Origin: Shewanella sp. KX20019
Lineage (GTDB): Bacteria; Pseudomonadota; Gammaproteobacteria; Enterobacterales; Shewanellaceae
Reading direction: 5' to 3'
Assembly: GCF_016757755.1 (NCBI RefSeq)
Contig: NZ_CP068437.1
Coordinates: 3,596,001-3,660,000, forward strand
Length of the DNA stretch: 64,000 nt
Of this stretch, positions 53,305 through 62,353 are shown piece by piece; positions within the stretch are counted from its first letter, which is position 1; every line of letters starts with the position of its first letter. Both the position numbers and the translations under genes were made by a program. A model generated the notes under the pieces. It worked only from the letters and a program-made list of their open reading frames with translations. It was not told the origin of the DNA and did not search any database.

Positions 53305-54429
53305 TTGCCAGATAAAATAGCATTAGTATTGGGTGGTGGTGGCGCAAGAGCCGCTTATCAAGTTGGTGTCCTCAAGGCTATCGTACAGTTTTATCCGCGT
53401 AATCACGGCATCCCATTTAAAATTGTCTGCGGCACTTCGGCAGGTGGAATAAACGCCACCTCTATCGCGACTCATGCATCCTGTTTTCATCTAGGCGTTC
53501 GTAAACTCGAATGGGTTTGGCGTCATGTCCATGCAAAAAAAGTCTACCAAGCCTCTATCAGTGGAGTATTAAAACACTTAAGTAAAATGGCCCTCAAAGG
53601 TGTGCAGAGTGATGGTGCTTCAAGCAGTGCCGGAAGCCTGTTTAACAGTGAGCCATTAAGAGGCTTACTTAATGATCTGATTAGTTTTGAGCGCATTGGT
53701 CGCAACATTAGTAGTGGCGCACTCGATGCCGTTAGCTTAGATACCTCATGCTATAACAACTCTCGCTCGGTTACCTTTTTTCAAGGCAACCCCCTTATCG
53801 AAGATTGGCAGCGGGCACGTCGCAGCGGCCAGCGCACCCGTTTAAACACTGATCATTTATTAGCAAGCTCTGCAATTCCTATGATTTTTCCATCAGTAAG
53901 GCTAAACCAAGAGTACTATGGCGATGGCTCCGTCCATCAACTGGCACCATTAAGCAGCCCTATTCATCTAGGTGCTGACAAAATTATGGTGATCAATTTG
54001 GAAAGCCCACATAAAGTGCAACCCAGAGAGCTAGATCACCACCCAAAAACAGCCACCATTGCAGGCCATCTGCTCGACACTATATTTTCTGACACCCTAA
54101 ACAGTGATTTAGAGCGACTTGAGCGGATCAATAGTACCTTATCTCTCATTCCGGAACAGAGCCGTAAAGGCCTGCCGTTAAAGCAGATTGAAACATTAGT
54201 GATTAAGCCCAGTGAAGATTTAAGCGTCATCGCTTCACGCTACTTTCAAGATATGCCATTTGCTATCAAGATGATGATGAAAGCACTCGGGATCAATGAG
54301 CATTCTGATTCTAGTATTGGCTCATACCTGTTATTTGAGCAGAGCTATTGTAGTGCGCTAATTGAATTGGGCTATGAAGATGCGATGTGTCAAATTGATG
54401 ATATCAAAAAGTTTTTTGATATCAAATAG
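53305..54429 (+). CDS. Patatin-like phospholipase
   Basis: 374 residues from a TTG at 53305-53307. This start is preceded at 8 nt by AAGGA (53292-53296) and gives the family N-terminus PDKIALVLGGGGARAAYQVG. An upstream in-frame GTG at 53209 adds 32 residues without family match or ribosome site. Oxyanion hole 'GGGGAR', nucleophile Ser45 in 'GTSAGG', catalytic Asp in 'YYGDGSVHQLAPL'. Probably a cytoplasmic lipid acyl hydrolase of the RssA/YchK-like group; substrate and role unknown. Confidence 0.88.
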   Translation: MPDKIALVLGGGGARAAYQVGVLKAIVQFYPRNHGIPFKIVCGTSAGGINATSIATHASCFHLGVRKLEWVWRHVHAKKVYQASISGVLKHLSKMALKGVQSDGASSSAGSLFNSEPLRGLLNDLISFERIGRNISSGALDAVSLDTSCYNNSRSVTFFQGNPLIEDWQRARRSGQRTRLNTDHLLASSAIPMIFPSVRLNQEYYGDGSVHQLAPLSSPIHLGADKIMVINLESPHKVQPRELDHHPKTATIAGHLLDTIFSDTLNSDLERLERINSTLSLIPEQSRKGLPLKQIETLVIKPSEDLSVIASRYFQDMPFAIKMMMKALGINEHSDSSIGSYLLFEQSYCSALIELGYEDAMCQIDDIKKFFDIK

Positions 54430-54507
54430 CGTCTAGGGGTTCTAGTCGAATCAACCCGACTCCTCTATTAACAATACCTCACTATCAATCGACTCTCGTT
54501 ACTGAGA

Positions 54508-55224
54508 CTAAATCGGCAGTTGTTGTTTAACCAGTATCGTTTCGACCACACTCTTTCCCCAATGACGGTAAATTTCAGCGCCAGGGTGAAAACCATCTGT
54601 GGCCATCAGATCTGGCTGAAGTACGTCACTGAAGTCGAGCAAGGTAAATTTACCTGACATCGATAAACGACTTAACTGCTGATTAAACTCATCACTACGC
54701 TGACCTAAAAACCAGCGCAAAGGTTGTGGTAGAGCAGGAAACCCACCCATTGGTGGCACTTCAGTGAGTATTAACTGGCGGCACTTCACTTCTGAGGTTA
54801 GAAACTGAATAAGCTCCCGCTGCTGAGAGCGCCACTTAGCTGCGGATATTGGACTGAGGACGTCATTAACCCCCAAAGATACCACTACGATATCAAAACA
54901 TAATGGCTGTTGATGATGCTTCTTTTTAAGCATGTTGAGCGTCTGTTCTGTGTTAAAACCTGACTTCGCCAAGAGTTGCCAAGACACCCTAAAGTGAGCT
55001 GCTAGCCCTGCAGTAACAGTGCCACTGAGCGCTTGCTTTTGCTCATTAACACCAACACCTGCTGCGGCCGAATCGCCTAAGAGCAATAGGGAAACTTCAG
55101 GCCCAACACCGATTTTGCCCACGCGTTCTCCAGCGGCCTCGGGCAGTTTAGGGGTATTTTTCTTAACAAAACGCCCCTGTAAAAAAAATACAGGAGCGAA
55201 TAGTATGAGCAATAAATAGTGCAA
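54508..55224 (-). CDS. SGNH-family hydrolase/lipase
   Basis: 238 residues. A hydrophobic N-terminus (about 1-16) is probably a signal or anchor. SGNH blocks: 'LLLGDSAAAGVG' with the serine, the Gly and Asn of blocks II and III in 'VVSLGVNDV', and 'DGFHPGAEIYRHWG' with the Asp-His of block V. An esterase of the GDSL type; substrate unknown. The oxidoreductase gene lies only 26 bp upstream, so the two may form an operon. Confidence 0.85.
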   Translation of the reverse strand: MHYLLLILFAPVFFLQGRFVKKNTPKLPEAAGERVGKIGVGPEVSLLLLGDSAAAGVGVNEQKQALSGTVTAGLAAHFRVSWQLLAKSGFNTEQTLNMLKKKHHQQPLCFDIVVVSLGVNDVLSPISAAKWRSQQRELIQFLTSEVKCRQLILTEVPPMGGFPALPQPLRWFLGQRSDEFNQQLSRLSMSGKFTLLDFSDVLQPDLMATDGFHPGAEIYRHWGKSVVETILVKQQLPI

Positions 55225-55250
55225 TTTTGTATCCTTACAAAAACGAGTGA

Positions 55251-56234
55251 CTACACTTTTACCACAATTTTTCCTAATGCTGTATTGCTATCAAGTAATC
55301 TGTGAGCTTTCTGGATCTCATCAAAGTTAAACACCTTACTGACGATACTTGGCATTGCACCACTCTCAACTTGTTCTGCAATCCAATTAATGGGCGATTC
55401 ATGTAACGGTAGCGCATCGCTACCGAGTAGTCCGCTTGCAAAGAAGCTGAGTTTTACTGTATTAGGTAAATCCCCCATTAAATTGAAACTACTTAATACT
55501 GGCGCACCGCCCAATAAGCCAACAACAACCACTTGCCCCCATAGTCGGATGGCCTTCATTGTGTCTTTTACCGTCGCTGCGCCGACCACTTCAAGCGCAT
55601 TATCGATTCCCTCGGGATAAAGCGCACGCACCTGCTTTTCTATGTCACCATCATCAATTAATACGTGGTCAGCACCAAGCGCCTTAAGCTTATCAACACT
55701 GCCAACTTGCCGAGTGGTCGCTAGCACTGTCACCCCCCTAGCTTTAGCATAAGTCAATGCAGCCATTCCGAGCCCTGACGTCGCACCTCTTATCAATAGG
55801 GTTTGTCCAGCTTCGATTTTTAGGTTGCCATCGAGTGCTCCCCAAGCCGTTAAATATAGCTCTGGTAGTGCTGCTAACGCCTCAAAGGCGATTTGACTTT
55901 CTATAGCAACAACATTTTCACGTTGTACCGTCACATATTCAGCATAACCGCCGTGACGTGTAAACATCATGCCCCCCATGGCTGTCACTACTTTTTGACC
56001 GAATTTAAACTCACCACTTGGATCTTCTACCACCTCACCTGCGGCCTCTATACCCAAAGCTTGGTTGGCAACAAAAGTGCCGTAGTTTCCACTGCGATAA
56101 TAACTTTCGGCTTTATTAAGGCCGAATGCTTTCACTCTGATTTTCACTTCCCCTTCTTGAACTTGGGGCTCTTCGACATGGCGAAGTTCTAATACATCTG
56201 CATTGCCAGGTTGTAACGCTACGATTGCTTTCAT
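55251..56234 (-). CDS. Zinc-independent quinone oxidoreductase (MDR family)
   Basis: 327 residues from the ATG at 56232-56234, which has AGGA 8 nt upstream; the extra 20 residues to 56294 are not family-like. GroES-like N-terminal domain and NADPH-binding fold with 'TLLIRGATSGLGMAALTYAKARG'. The protein has no cysteine, so neither zinc site of alcohol dehydrogenases exists; this marks it as a QOR/zeta-crystallin-like reductase of quinones or enones. Divergent from a LysR gene, with a two-part motif at 56293-56339 in the promoter. Confidence 0.88.
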   Translation of the reverse strand: MKAIVALQPGNADVLELRHVEEPQVQEGEVKIRVKAFGLNKAESYYRSGNYGTFVANQALGIEAAGEVVEDPSGEFKFGQKVVTAMGGMMFTRHGGYAEYVTVQRENVVAIESQIAFEALAALPELYLTAWGALDGNLKIEAGQTLLIRGATSGLGMAALTYAKARGVTVLATTRQVGSVDKLKALGADHVLIDDGDIEKQVRALYPEGIDNALEVVGAATVKDTMKAIRLWGQVVVVGLLGGAPVLSSFNLMGDLPNTVKLSFFASGLLGSDALPLHESPINWIAEQVESGAMPSIVSKVFNFDEIQKAHRLLDSNTALGKIVVKV

Positions 56235-56292
56235 GATTATTTTCCTAAAAGTTAATTGTTGAGAACGGGAAGAATAATAATCGAGTAGTGGC

Positions 56293-56339
56293 AAGCTGAT
56301 TAGTCCATAAATGTGAGAACTTGCTTTCCATATTTGGAA
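56293..56339. promoter_or_regulatory. Two-part LysR-type motif, copy A
   Basis: AAGCTGATTAG at 56293-56303 and the dyad TTCCATATTTGGAA at 56326-56339, 33 bp start to start. The same pair with identical spacing recurs at 58989-59035. It lies 59 bp upstream of the oxidoreductase start and 97 bp upstream of the LysR start. Confidence 0.6.
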
Positions 56340-56435
56340 TAGTAAGTGCGATACTTTAAAAATTACCCTATATTAATAGGATAATAGCATTCGCTTATTA
56401 GCAATAATTTATCGCTAAATTTGTAGGAGCAAAAT

Positions 56436-57338
56436 ATGGACTTAAACTCACTACAATTATTTGTGCATGTAGTGCAACAAGGTAGCTTTTCTGCTGCATC
56501 TAGAAAGGTGCACACACCAGTATCAACAATCAGCCGTCGTATCAGTGAGTTAGAGTCACAACTCGATCAGCGATTATTGGAGCGCTCAACCCGCAGCTTA
56601 GATCTCACCGACGCAGGCAAAACGCTGTACCTTTTTGCATCTCGTGGCTTTGAGGAGATATCTGCTGGCAAGATCGCGATGCAGGAGAGTCAGGACAACC
56701 TATCTGGAACGCTACGGATCTCAATTCCTCCTAATGTGGATGCTTGGGAGCCCCTTATAGATGAATTTTATAAACGCTACCCTAAAGTACAGTTAGAGAT
56801 CATTTGCACCACACGTCGAATTGACTTTGTTGAAGACGGAATTGATGTTGTATTAAGGGTTGGCGAGCTCAAACACCAGCTAGCTGTCGCTCGCAAGTTA
56901 GGTAGTTACCGACATGTACTCGTCGCTAGTCCTGAATTTTTACAGCGACACTCAATACCAAAGACACCTGATGATCTAACTGATTTGCCATTGGCTGCTT
57001 TCGTCAATCGCCTAGGTAACGACTACTGGCAGTTGGGTGATAGAAGAACCGCCATCACCCCTCAATTTGCCTGTAATGATTACGCGCCTATTTTAGCGAT
57101 GGTTCGTAAAGGGAATATGATAGGTGAACTGCCGCCGACTATGGTCAATAAGTTTATCAAAAGCGGTGAACTCGTTGAGCTGCTTACGGACTACCCTTTA
57201 CCGGCTTTTGACCTGCATCTGCTCTACCCTTCGCGCAAATACTTATCTAACATTGCCAAAACCTATATTGATTTCTGCATTGAGTTTTGCGCAAAACACA
57301 GCCAAGACGATTCACTTTTCAACCTATTGGATAGGTGA
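56436..57338 (+). CDS. LysR-family transcriptional regulator
   Basis: 300 residues. N-terminal helix-turn-helix 'GSFSAASRKVHTPVSTISRR', then a substrate-binding-like effector domain ('LRISIPPNVDAWEPLIDEFYKRYPKVQLEI', 'DVVLRVGELKHQLAVARKLG'). It belongs to the large group next to quinone or aldehyde reductases. Divergent from the oxidoreductase gene, which it likely controls; a shared motif suggests it also controls the 58848-57423 operon. Confidence 0.9.
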   Translation: MDLNSLQLFVHVVQQGSFSAASRKVHTPVSTISRRISELESQLDQRLLERSTRSLDLTDAGKTLYLFASRGFEEISAGKIAMQESQDNLSGTLRISIPPNVDAWEPLIDEFYKRYPKVQLEIICTTRRIDFVEDGIDVVLRVGELKHQLAVARKLGSYRHVLVASPEFLQRHSIPKTPDDLTDLPLAAFVNRLGNDYWQLGDRRTAITPQFACNDYAPILAMVRKGNMIGELPPTMVNKFIKSGELVELLTDYPLPAFDLHLLYPSRKYLSNIAKTYIDFCIEFCAKHSQDDSLFNLLDR

Positions 57339-57370
57339 AGCCTAGAAAAAGGCAAGTGATCCTATATACA

Positions 57371-57405
57371 AAATAGCCCCTAAGGGATTACCTTAAGGGC
57401 TATTT
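57371..57405. terminator. Bidirectional rho-independent terminator
   Basis: AAATAGCCCCTAAGG (57371-57385) pairs with CCTTAAGGGCTATTT (57391-57405) with one mismatch, between the convergent LysR gene and the SnoaL-like gene. A T follows on the plus strand and a TTTTG tract on the minus strand. Confidence 0.85.
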
Positions 57406-57422
57406 TACTTCATTGATTATGT

Positions 57423-57905
57423 TCACTTTACCTCAGAGTTAAAGATGTAATAGTAGAATTTCCAATGGCCAGTAACCTTCTTTAGTAAAAACACCTCACG
57501 GTTTCCCTCCTGCTTCGAAGGCGTAACTCCCTTAGGAACAATAGTGCCATGGGACGCAGTACGTAAAAATCCGTACTCTTCCCCTAATTTCAGCTCTTTA
57601 ATATCGAACTGAATATTAAAATCTAGTTTTGACAAAAAATCAGTATAAAGCGCGACAATGTCGTCACTACCTTGCGCCGTTGGGAAACCTTGACCAACAA
57701 AGGTACCATCTGCAGTGTACAGTTCTCTGACTGCTGCACCATTGCCTTCATTGAGTGCCTGTTGGTACTCTTTGACCAATTGAGTAACCTGCATATACTC
57801 CCCATCGGACTCATTTTTACCTACTGCGGCATTGGCACTGCTGAAAAAGACCGAAGCAATCAACAACAATATAAATTTCATCACGGGACTGAACATGGAA
57901 AACAT
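57423..57905 (-). CDS. Exported SnoaL/SgcJ-like (NTF2-fold) protein
   Basis: 160 residues from the ATG at 57903-57905, which has GAGG 7 nt upstream. Signal peptide to about 'SSANAAVG'. The mature part is an NTF2-like cone of the SgcJ/EcaC (DUF4440) type: 'LVKEYQQALNEGNGAAVRELYTADGTFVGQGFPTAQG' region through 'HWKFYYYIFNSE'. Close paralog of the protein at 58468-58848, which lacks a signal peptide. Function unknown. Last of a three-gene unit with DoxX. Confidence 0.8.
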   Translation of the reverse strand: MFSMFSPVMKFILLLIASVFFSSANAAVGKNESDGEYMQVTQLVKEYQQALNEGNGAAVRELYTADGTFVGQGFPTAQGSDDIVALYTDFLSKLDFNIQFDIKELKLGEEYGFLRTASHGTIVPKGVTPSKQEGNREVFLLKKVTGHWKFYYYIFNSEVK

Positions 57906-57958
57906 AACTTTACCTCTATTTAAATTCATTTGAACTGAGTAAACAGTGCTATCAGTAT

Positions 57959-58366
57959 TTACTTTCTATTGGCTAACCATGCTTCAAGGCTGTAACGTCC
58001 TGGTCCACTGACCCACAAGAAAATGAATCCAGCAGCTATAGAGATGTTTTTCCAAAAATTGATGGCTTGCATCTGGTCATCAAAGTTGGCGTGAAATACC
58101 AAAGCTGAGATCACCGAATAAACGGCAAATAGTAAAGCTAACGGACGGGTAAAAAATCCTAATAGCACCGCAAGTGCCCCGCCAACCTCAAGTGCAATAG
58201 CTGGCCAAATCAAACTGGCAGGCATTCCCATCGCAGCCATATAGCCTTGAGTTGCTTCAACATTAGCGATCTTGCCTAAACCGGAGATCATAAAAAGAGC
58301 GATTATCAATACTCGGCCAATAAGCAAAGCGGTATTTTCTGGTGTAGTGAATATGGTGTTTTTCAT
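57959..58366 (-). CDS. DoxX-family membrane protein
   Basis: 135 residues and four membrane segments of the DoxX/TQO small subunit-like family: 'LIGRVLIIALFMISGLGKI', 'GMPASLIWPAIALEVGGAL', 'GFFTRPLALLFAVYSVISA' and 'SIAAGFIFLWVSGPGRYS'. Inner-membrane protein, often linked to thiol or quinone redox stress in relatives. Lies between the two SnoaL-like paralogs. Confidence 0.85.
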   Translation of the reverse strand: MKNTIFTTPENTALLIGRVLIIALFMISGLGKIANVEATQGYMAAMGMPASLIWPAIALEVGGALAVLLGFFTRPLALLFAVYSVISALVFHANFDDQMQAINFWKNISIAAGFIFLWVSGPGRYSLEAWLANRK

Positions 58367-58467
58367 AATGTATTTCTCTATTTTTCAATTTTGAACATGC
58401 CGGCTAAGGTTTTACATACCTTAGCTGGGTGGTAGTTTTAAGTTATTTGCTGCAGTGAATACGCACT

Positions 58468-58848
58468 TTATGCGTTGATTTCAGCATTAAAAATGTAACG
58501 ATGTAGCTTCCAGTTACCGTCTATTTTTTTCACAACAAACAACTCTCTATTTCCTTCACCACCGTCTGCGGTTTGTCCTTTCGGTACAATTGAGCCAGAA
58601 GAGCGGGTTTGCACGTAACCTATGCTTTCCCCTAACTCCACCTCTAATACTTCAAACTGCACCTTAAAATCGAGCTGGGAAAGAAAGGCCTTGTAAGTTG
58701 CCTCTATCGCTTTAATACCTGTCGCTGTAGGGAAAGGCTGGCCGATAAAAACGGCATCAGCTGTAAATACTTCTCGCAAAATTCGAGTATCGGCATTATT
58801 TAGCACTTGTGCGTAACGGTTAATAAGTTGGTTAATTTCAGTGTTCAT
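58468..58848 (-). CDS. Cytoplasmic SnoaL/SgcJ-like (NTF2-fold) protein
   Basis: 126 residues, no signal peptide. Same fold and motifs as the 57423 product: 'AVFIGQPFPTATGIKAIEATYKAFLSQLDF', 'SSGSIVPKGQ', 'EGNRELFVVKKIDGNWKLHRYIFNAE'. The pair looks like a duplication in which one copy gained or kept an export signal. First gene of the unit; a LysR-type motif lies 141 bp upstream. Confidence 0.82.
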   Translation of the reverse strand: MNTEINQLINRYAQVLNNADTRILREVFTADAVFIGQPFPTATGIKAIEATYKAFLSQLDFKVQFEVLEVELGESIGYVQTRSSGSIVPKGQTADGGEGNRELFVVKKIDGNWKLHRYIFNAEINA

Positions 58849-58988
58849 GGTTTTTCCTAATTAATACTCTCACTAGCTAGCTGCTAGATGATTAAAGTTA
58901 ATGTTTGATAAACTTGATCCCGACGACCAATAAAGATATTTGTCATGTCGCTCTCAAGTAAGTGACGCTACTTTAACCAAGAATTAGG

Positions 58989-59035
58989 AAGCTGATTAGC
59001 CCGTCATTTCGAGAATAGCTATTCCATAATTGGAA
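58989..59035. promoter_or_regulatory. Two-part LysR-type motif, copy B
   Basis: AAGCTGATTAG at 58989-58999 and dyad TTCCATAATTGGAA at 59022-59035, again 33 bp start to start as in copy A (56293-56339). It is in the 453-bp gap 58849-59301, in which I saw nothing else. Confidence 0.6.
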
Positions 59036-59301
59036 AGCTGAGCGACTAGCTAGAGTTACCATAGTGAGATGTAAGCAGGAATTACATTAGAAAAGCCAGA
59101 ACTGTAATAGTCAGATATATTTATTATTACAGATAGTTATAATCAAAATGATGGTTATTTAGGGAAGGTAGAAACAACAAAGTAGCCCGTTATAGGCTAC
59201 TTGTACTGAGTTAAGACACACATTTAACTGTTAAGTCTTCAGCAAATATTGCACCTCGCAAGAGAATGTTTTAGGTTGCCAACGAAAAGCCGTCACGGCG
59301 A

Positions 59302-61251
59302 TTAACCTTGTAATAAATAGGTTTCGGCTTTCTCTATCCGTCTTGGTTTTCCAAGCAAAATTAGAATATCACCCGGTTTTATCTGCCAATCTAATTCAGG
59401 ATTATCCACTTCAGCCCCTGCACGGCGAACAGCTCGTAGCTCGACTCTGAGCTTATCCCAGGGGATATCAGCGAGCGTCTTTCCAACGGCATTGGCACCC
59501 TTTGGCAATGCCACTGCGTGTAGCAGCTCAAGGGTAAAGTCAGTCTCAGCGCCAGAGAAGAATCCGTGCAGATATTGATAATGGTTACGCCGCTCCGACT
59601 CCAAGCGCTTGAGAATTCTAGCTAACGGTACACCACATTGATACAGCACCTGAGAAACCAACATCAAGCTACCCTCTAAGGTTTCTGGGATCACTTGGCT
59701 TGCCCCTGCCTCCTCTAGCTCTTCCATGCCAGAATCATCCCGAGTACGCACTAAAATTTTGGCCTCTGGTGCCAATTGGCGGCACAAGGGGAGTACCTCC
59801 TCTAGAATACGTTCACTACTAAAAGTGATGACAATTAATTTAGCGCGGCGTACATGAGCTTGTTTAAGAATACTTCGCTTACAGACATCTCCAAAATAAA
59901 CCGGTTCACCCGCGGTTCTGGCTTCAGACACTCGCTTAGGGTCAAGGTCGAGTACAATATAGGGGATAGCTTCAGTTTTCATAAACCTTGCAATCGTTTG
60001 CCCAACACGGCCGTAACCTAAGATCAAAACAAGATCGTCAGCCGTATCGGCATTAACAACAATGGGTTCACTTTTTTCTGGCTTGGGTTTAAGTCCTTGC
60101 AGCACTCTTGCAATATCGACACTATGGCGAACCAGCCAAGGAGCAAACGCCATGGATAACACCGCCACCATCACTAACGTCGTACTCGTTTTAATATCAA
60201 GCAGTTGATAATTAACCGCTAACGCCAACACCACAAAACTAAATTCACCCACCTGCGCTAAACTAAGGGCCGTTGATACTGAGACTCTAAATGACTCTTT
60301 AGCGAGCTTTAATAGCGAGAAAACCACTAATGCCTTGCCTAAGATCACCGCGATAAGCACTAAAATGATCTGCCACCAAAACTGCGCTACAAGCTGAAAA
60401 TCGAGCAACATACCGATTGAGATAAAAAATAGTCCCATCAATAGATCTCTAAAGGGGCGAATATCTGCTTCAAGCTGACGGCGGTATTGGCTTTCACTCA
60501 AAAGCATACCGGCCATAAAGGCCCCTAACGCCATAGATAGCCCTAACCATTGAGTAATTGCCCCAGTGACTAACGCTACTACTAGTGTCGATAATACAAA
60601 CAGTTCATTAGAACGTGAACGCGCCACCTCATCAAACAACCTTGGCAAGGCCCATTTACCGAATGCCATTAATGCAATGAAGGCTAAAATACCTTTCAAC
60701 AATGCGTAAGCCACATCACTCAACAGCAATGGTGCACCATCGCTAGCTAACAGCGGTAATAAAATGAGTAACGGCACGACGGCTATATCTTGAAACAACA
60801 GCACACTCACTGAAAGCTCACCATGACGACGGCGTAGCCATCCTTGCTCGTTGAGTAATTTCAATACTATCGCGGTTGAAGATAATGCAATAGCAGAGCC
60901 GACCACGATGGACTCAGTCACACTCAAATTACACAGCAGAGCGATAACCATACTTAATGTAGCGGTCACTAGCACTTGCGCACTACCCAAGCCAAATACC
61001 GTTCTACGCATTGCCCACAGCCGTGGTAGGGAAAACTCCAGACCTAGGCTAAACATCAATAACACCACACCGAGCTCTGCCACCGATTGCATCTGATGCT
61101 GTGAGAACCAGTGAAATCCGCTTGGTCCACTAATAATCCCGGTAACCAAATACGCCAAAATAGCAGGAAGTCCGGCGCGTCTTAGTATGGCAATAGAGAC
61201 GATTGCCACTACCAGCATAAGCAGTATTTGGATCAGAAAGCTGTGTTCCAT
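59302..61251 (-). CDS. KefB/KefC-type K+:H+ antiporter with TrkA-N and TrkA-C domains
   Basis: 649 residues. About 12 membrane segments (1-385) of the CPA2 family, with 'GLEFSLPRLWAMRRTVFGLG', 'SSTAIVLKLLNEQGWLRRRHG' and 'LLFQDIAVVPLL' (acidic site). Then a TrkA-N/RCK domain (about 400-520) with the nucleotide motif 'LILGYGRVGQTIARFM', and a TrkA-C domain (about 560-645, 'LAVALPKGANAVG'-like start, 'KPGDILILLGKP'). An inner-membrane potassium efflux or exchange protein gated by nucleotide. No ancillary KefF/KefG gene next to it. Confidence 0.9.
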   Translation of the reverse strand: MEHSFLIQILLMLVVAIVSIAILRRAGLPAILAYLVTGIISGPSGFHWFSQHQMQSVAELGVVLLMFSLGLEFSLPRLWAMRRTVFGLGSAQVLVTATLSMVIALLCNLSVTESIVVGSAIALSSTAIVLKLLNEQGWLRRRHGELSVSVLLFQDIAVVPLLILLPLLASDGAPLLLSDVAYALLKGILAFIALMAFGKWALPRLFDEVARSRSNELFVLSTLVVALVTGAITQWLGLSMALGAFMAGMLLSESQYRRQLEADIRPFRDLLMGLFFISIGMLLDFQLVAQFWWQIILVLIAVILGKALVVFSLLKLAKESFRVSVSTALSLAQVGEFSFVVLALAVNYQLLDIKTSTTLVMVAVLSMAFAPWLVRHSVDIARVLQGLKPKPEKSEPIVVNADTADDLVLILGYGRVGQTIARFMKTEAIPYIVLDLDPKRVSEARTAGEPVYFGDVCKRSILKQAHVRRAKLIVITFSSERILEEVLPLCRQLAPEAKILVRTRDDSGMEELEEAGASQVIPETLEGSLMLVSQVLYQCGVPLARILKRLESERRNHYQYLHGFFSGAETDFTLELLHAVALPKGANAVGKTLADIPWDKLRVELRAVRRAGAEVDNPELDWQIKPGDILILLGKPRRIEKAETYLLQG

Positions 61252-61418
61252 GCGCGTGATTTACTCCTAGTCAAAATGCTGTCACTGAAAAATAGGTTCA
61301 GCTAATAAAGAGAGTAACTGAATGAGAAATAAAGACAAATATTATTAGTACACATTTCGGCACATTTTTTGCTTTGTAACTTATTGGTAATACCGCTAAT
61401 TAATTTGGAGTAGAGAAC

Positions 61419-62309
61419 ATGGAATTTGGCCTAGCGACCGAGTTTTTTCCTAACGAATATCGTGTACAAGCTGATGTTGAACCGGCCTACACGTTGGAAC
61501 TTGATCTCGTCAAAATTATCCAGCAACTACACCAACATTTAGACCCGCGGACAGTATTTGCCTGTTTCGGCAAAATCATGGGGCAATACTTGCCGCTTCA
61601 CGGCGTACAACTCACTTATAAACAGTACCATTTTAACTGGGGTCGCCAAGGTGGCTATTCAATTGAGCAACACCTCACATTCGCTGACACCAGCGTGAAA
61701 GTTAACTATAACCTAAAAGCCCCTCTGGTGCCGTCGCAAGCTCAACGTTTAAATCAGCTACAGGACTTAGTGTTGCAGCCGTTATTTAATGCAATTCAAT
61801 TCCAAGAAGTATCAAAGCAAGCGATGTTTGATGCACTGACAAATTTAGGTAATCGTCACTATTATCTTGAGCAGATAAAGAAAGAGATTGCTCGCGCGCA
61901 ACGAAGCCATAGCACCTTCTCTTTAGTGACCTTAGATCTTGATAACTTCAAACAGCTCAATGACCGCTATGGCCATCAACTAGGTGACGAGGCACTTGTC
62001 GCGTTTGCCAACATGTTAACCTGTGTCATTCGAGATACCGATCAAGCTTTTCGGATAGGTGGAGATGAATTTACTATTTTGGTTCAAGGAGATTCGCAAG
62101 CAGCAGCAGTTCTTTGTCAGCGAATTTTAATTGCCCTTGAAGAACACTCCAACTTAGTGGGTTACCAAGTCAAAACCAGTTTAGGTATTGCGCAGTGGCT
62201 ACTGGGCGATACAGAGCAAAGCCTGTATCAAAAATCTGATAGCGCGTTGTACCAAGCAAAAGCTGCTGGTAGACAGTGCTATAGCGCTTTTCAGCCTAAA
62301 GACTCTTAA
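61419..62309 (+). CDS. GGDEF-domain diguanylate cyclase
   Basis: 296 residues. The C-terminal GGDEF domain (about 130-290) has the intact active site 'FRIGGDEFTIL' and the inhibitory RxxD site (RDTD) five residues before it, plus 'LTNLGNRHYY' and 'DLDNFKQLNDRYGHQLGD'. It should make cyclic di-GMP with product inhibition. The N-terminal 125 residues are a soluble region of no family known to me, possibly sensory. No EAL domain and no membrane segment. Confidence 0.92.
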   Translation: MEFGLATEFFPNEYRVQADVEPAYTLELDLVKIIQQLHQHLDPRTVFACFGKIMGQYLPLHGVQLTYKQYHFNWGRQGGYSIEQHLTFADTSVKVNYNLKAPLVPSQAQRLNQLQDLVLQPLFNAIQFQEVSKQAMFDALTNLGNRHYYLEQIKKEIARAQRSHSTFSLVTLDLDNFKQLNDRYGHQLGDEALVAFANMLTCVIRDTDQAFRIGGDEFTILVQGDSQAAAVLCQRILIALEEHSNLVGYQVKTSLGIAQWLLGDTEQSLYQKSDSALYQAKAAGRQCYSAFQPKDS

Positions 62310-62353
62310 ATTTCACGCCGCCTATTAGTTCTTATCGCGGCGCATCTAGCGAG

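Noticed and set aside
62316..62342. Terminator after the GGDEF gene
   Set aside because: CGCCGC/GCGGCG pairs across a 15-nt loop but no T-run follows; could be chance.
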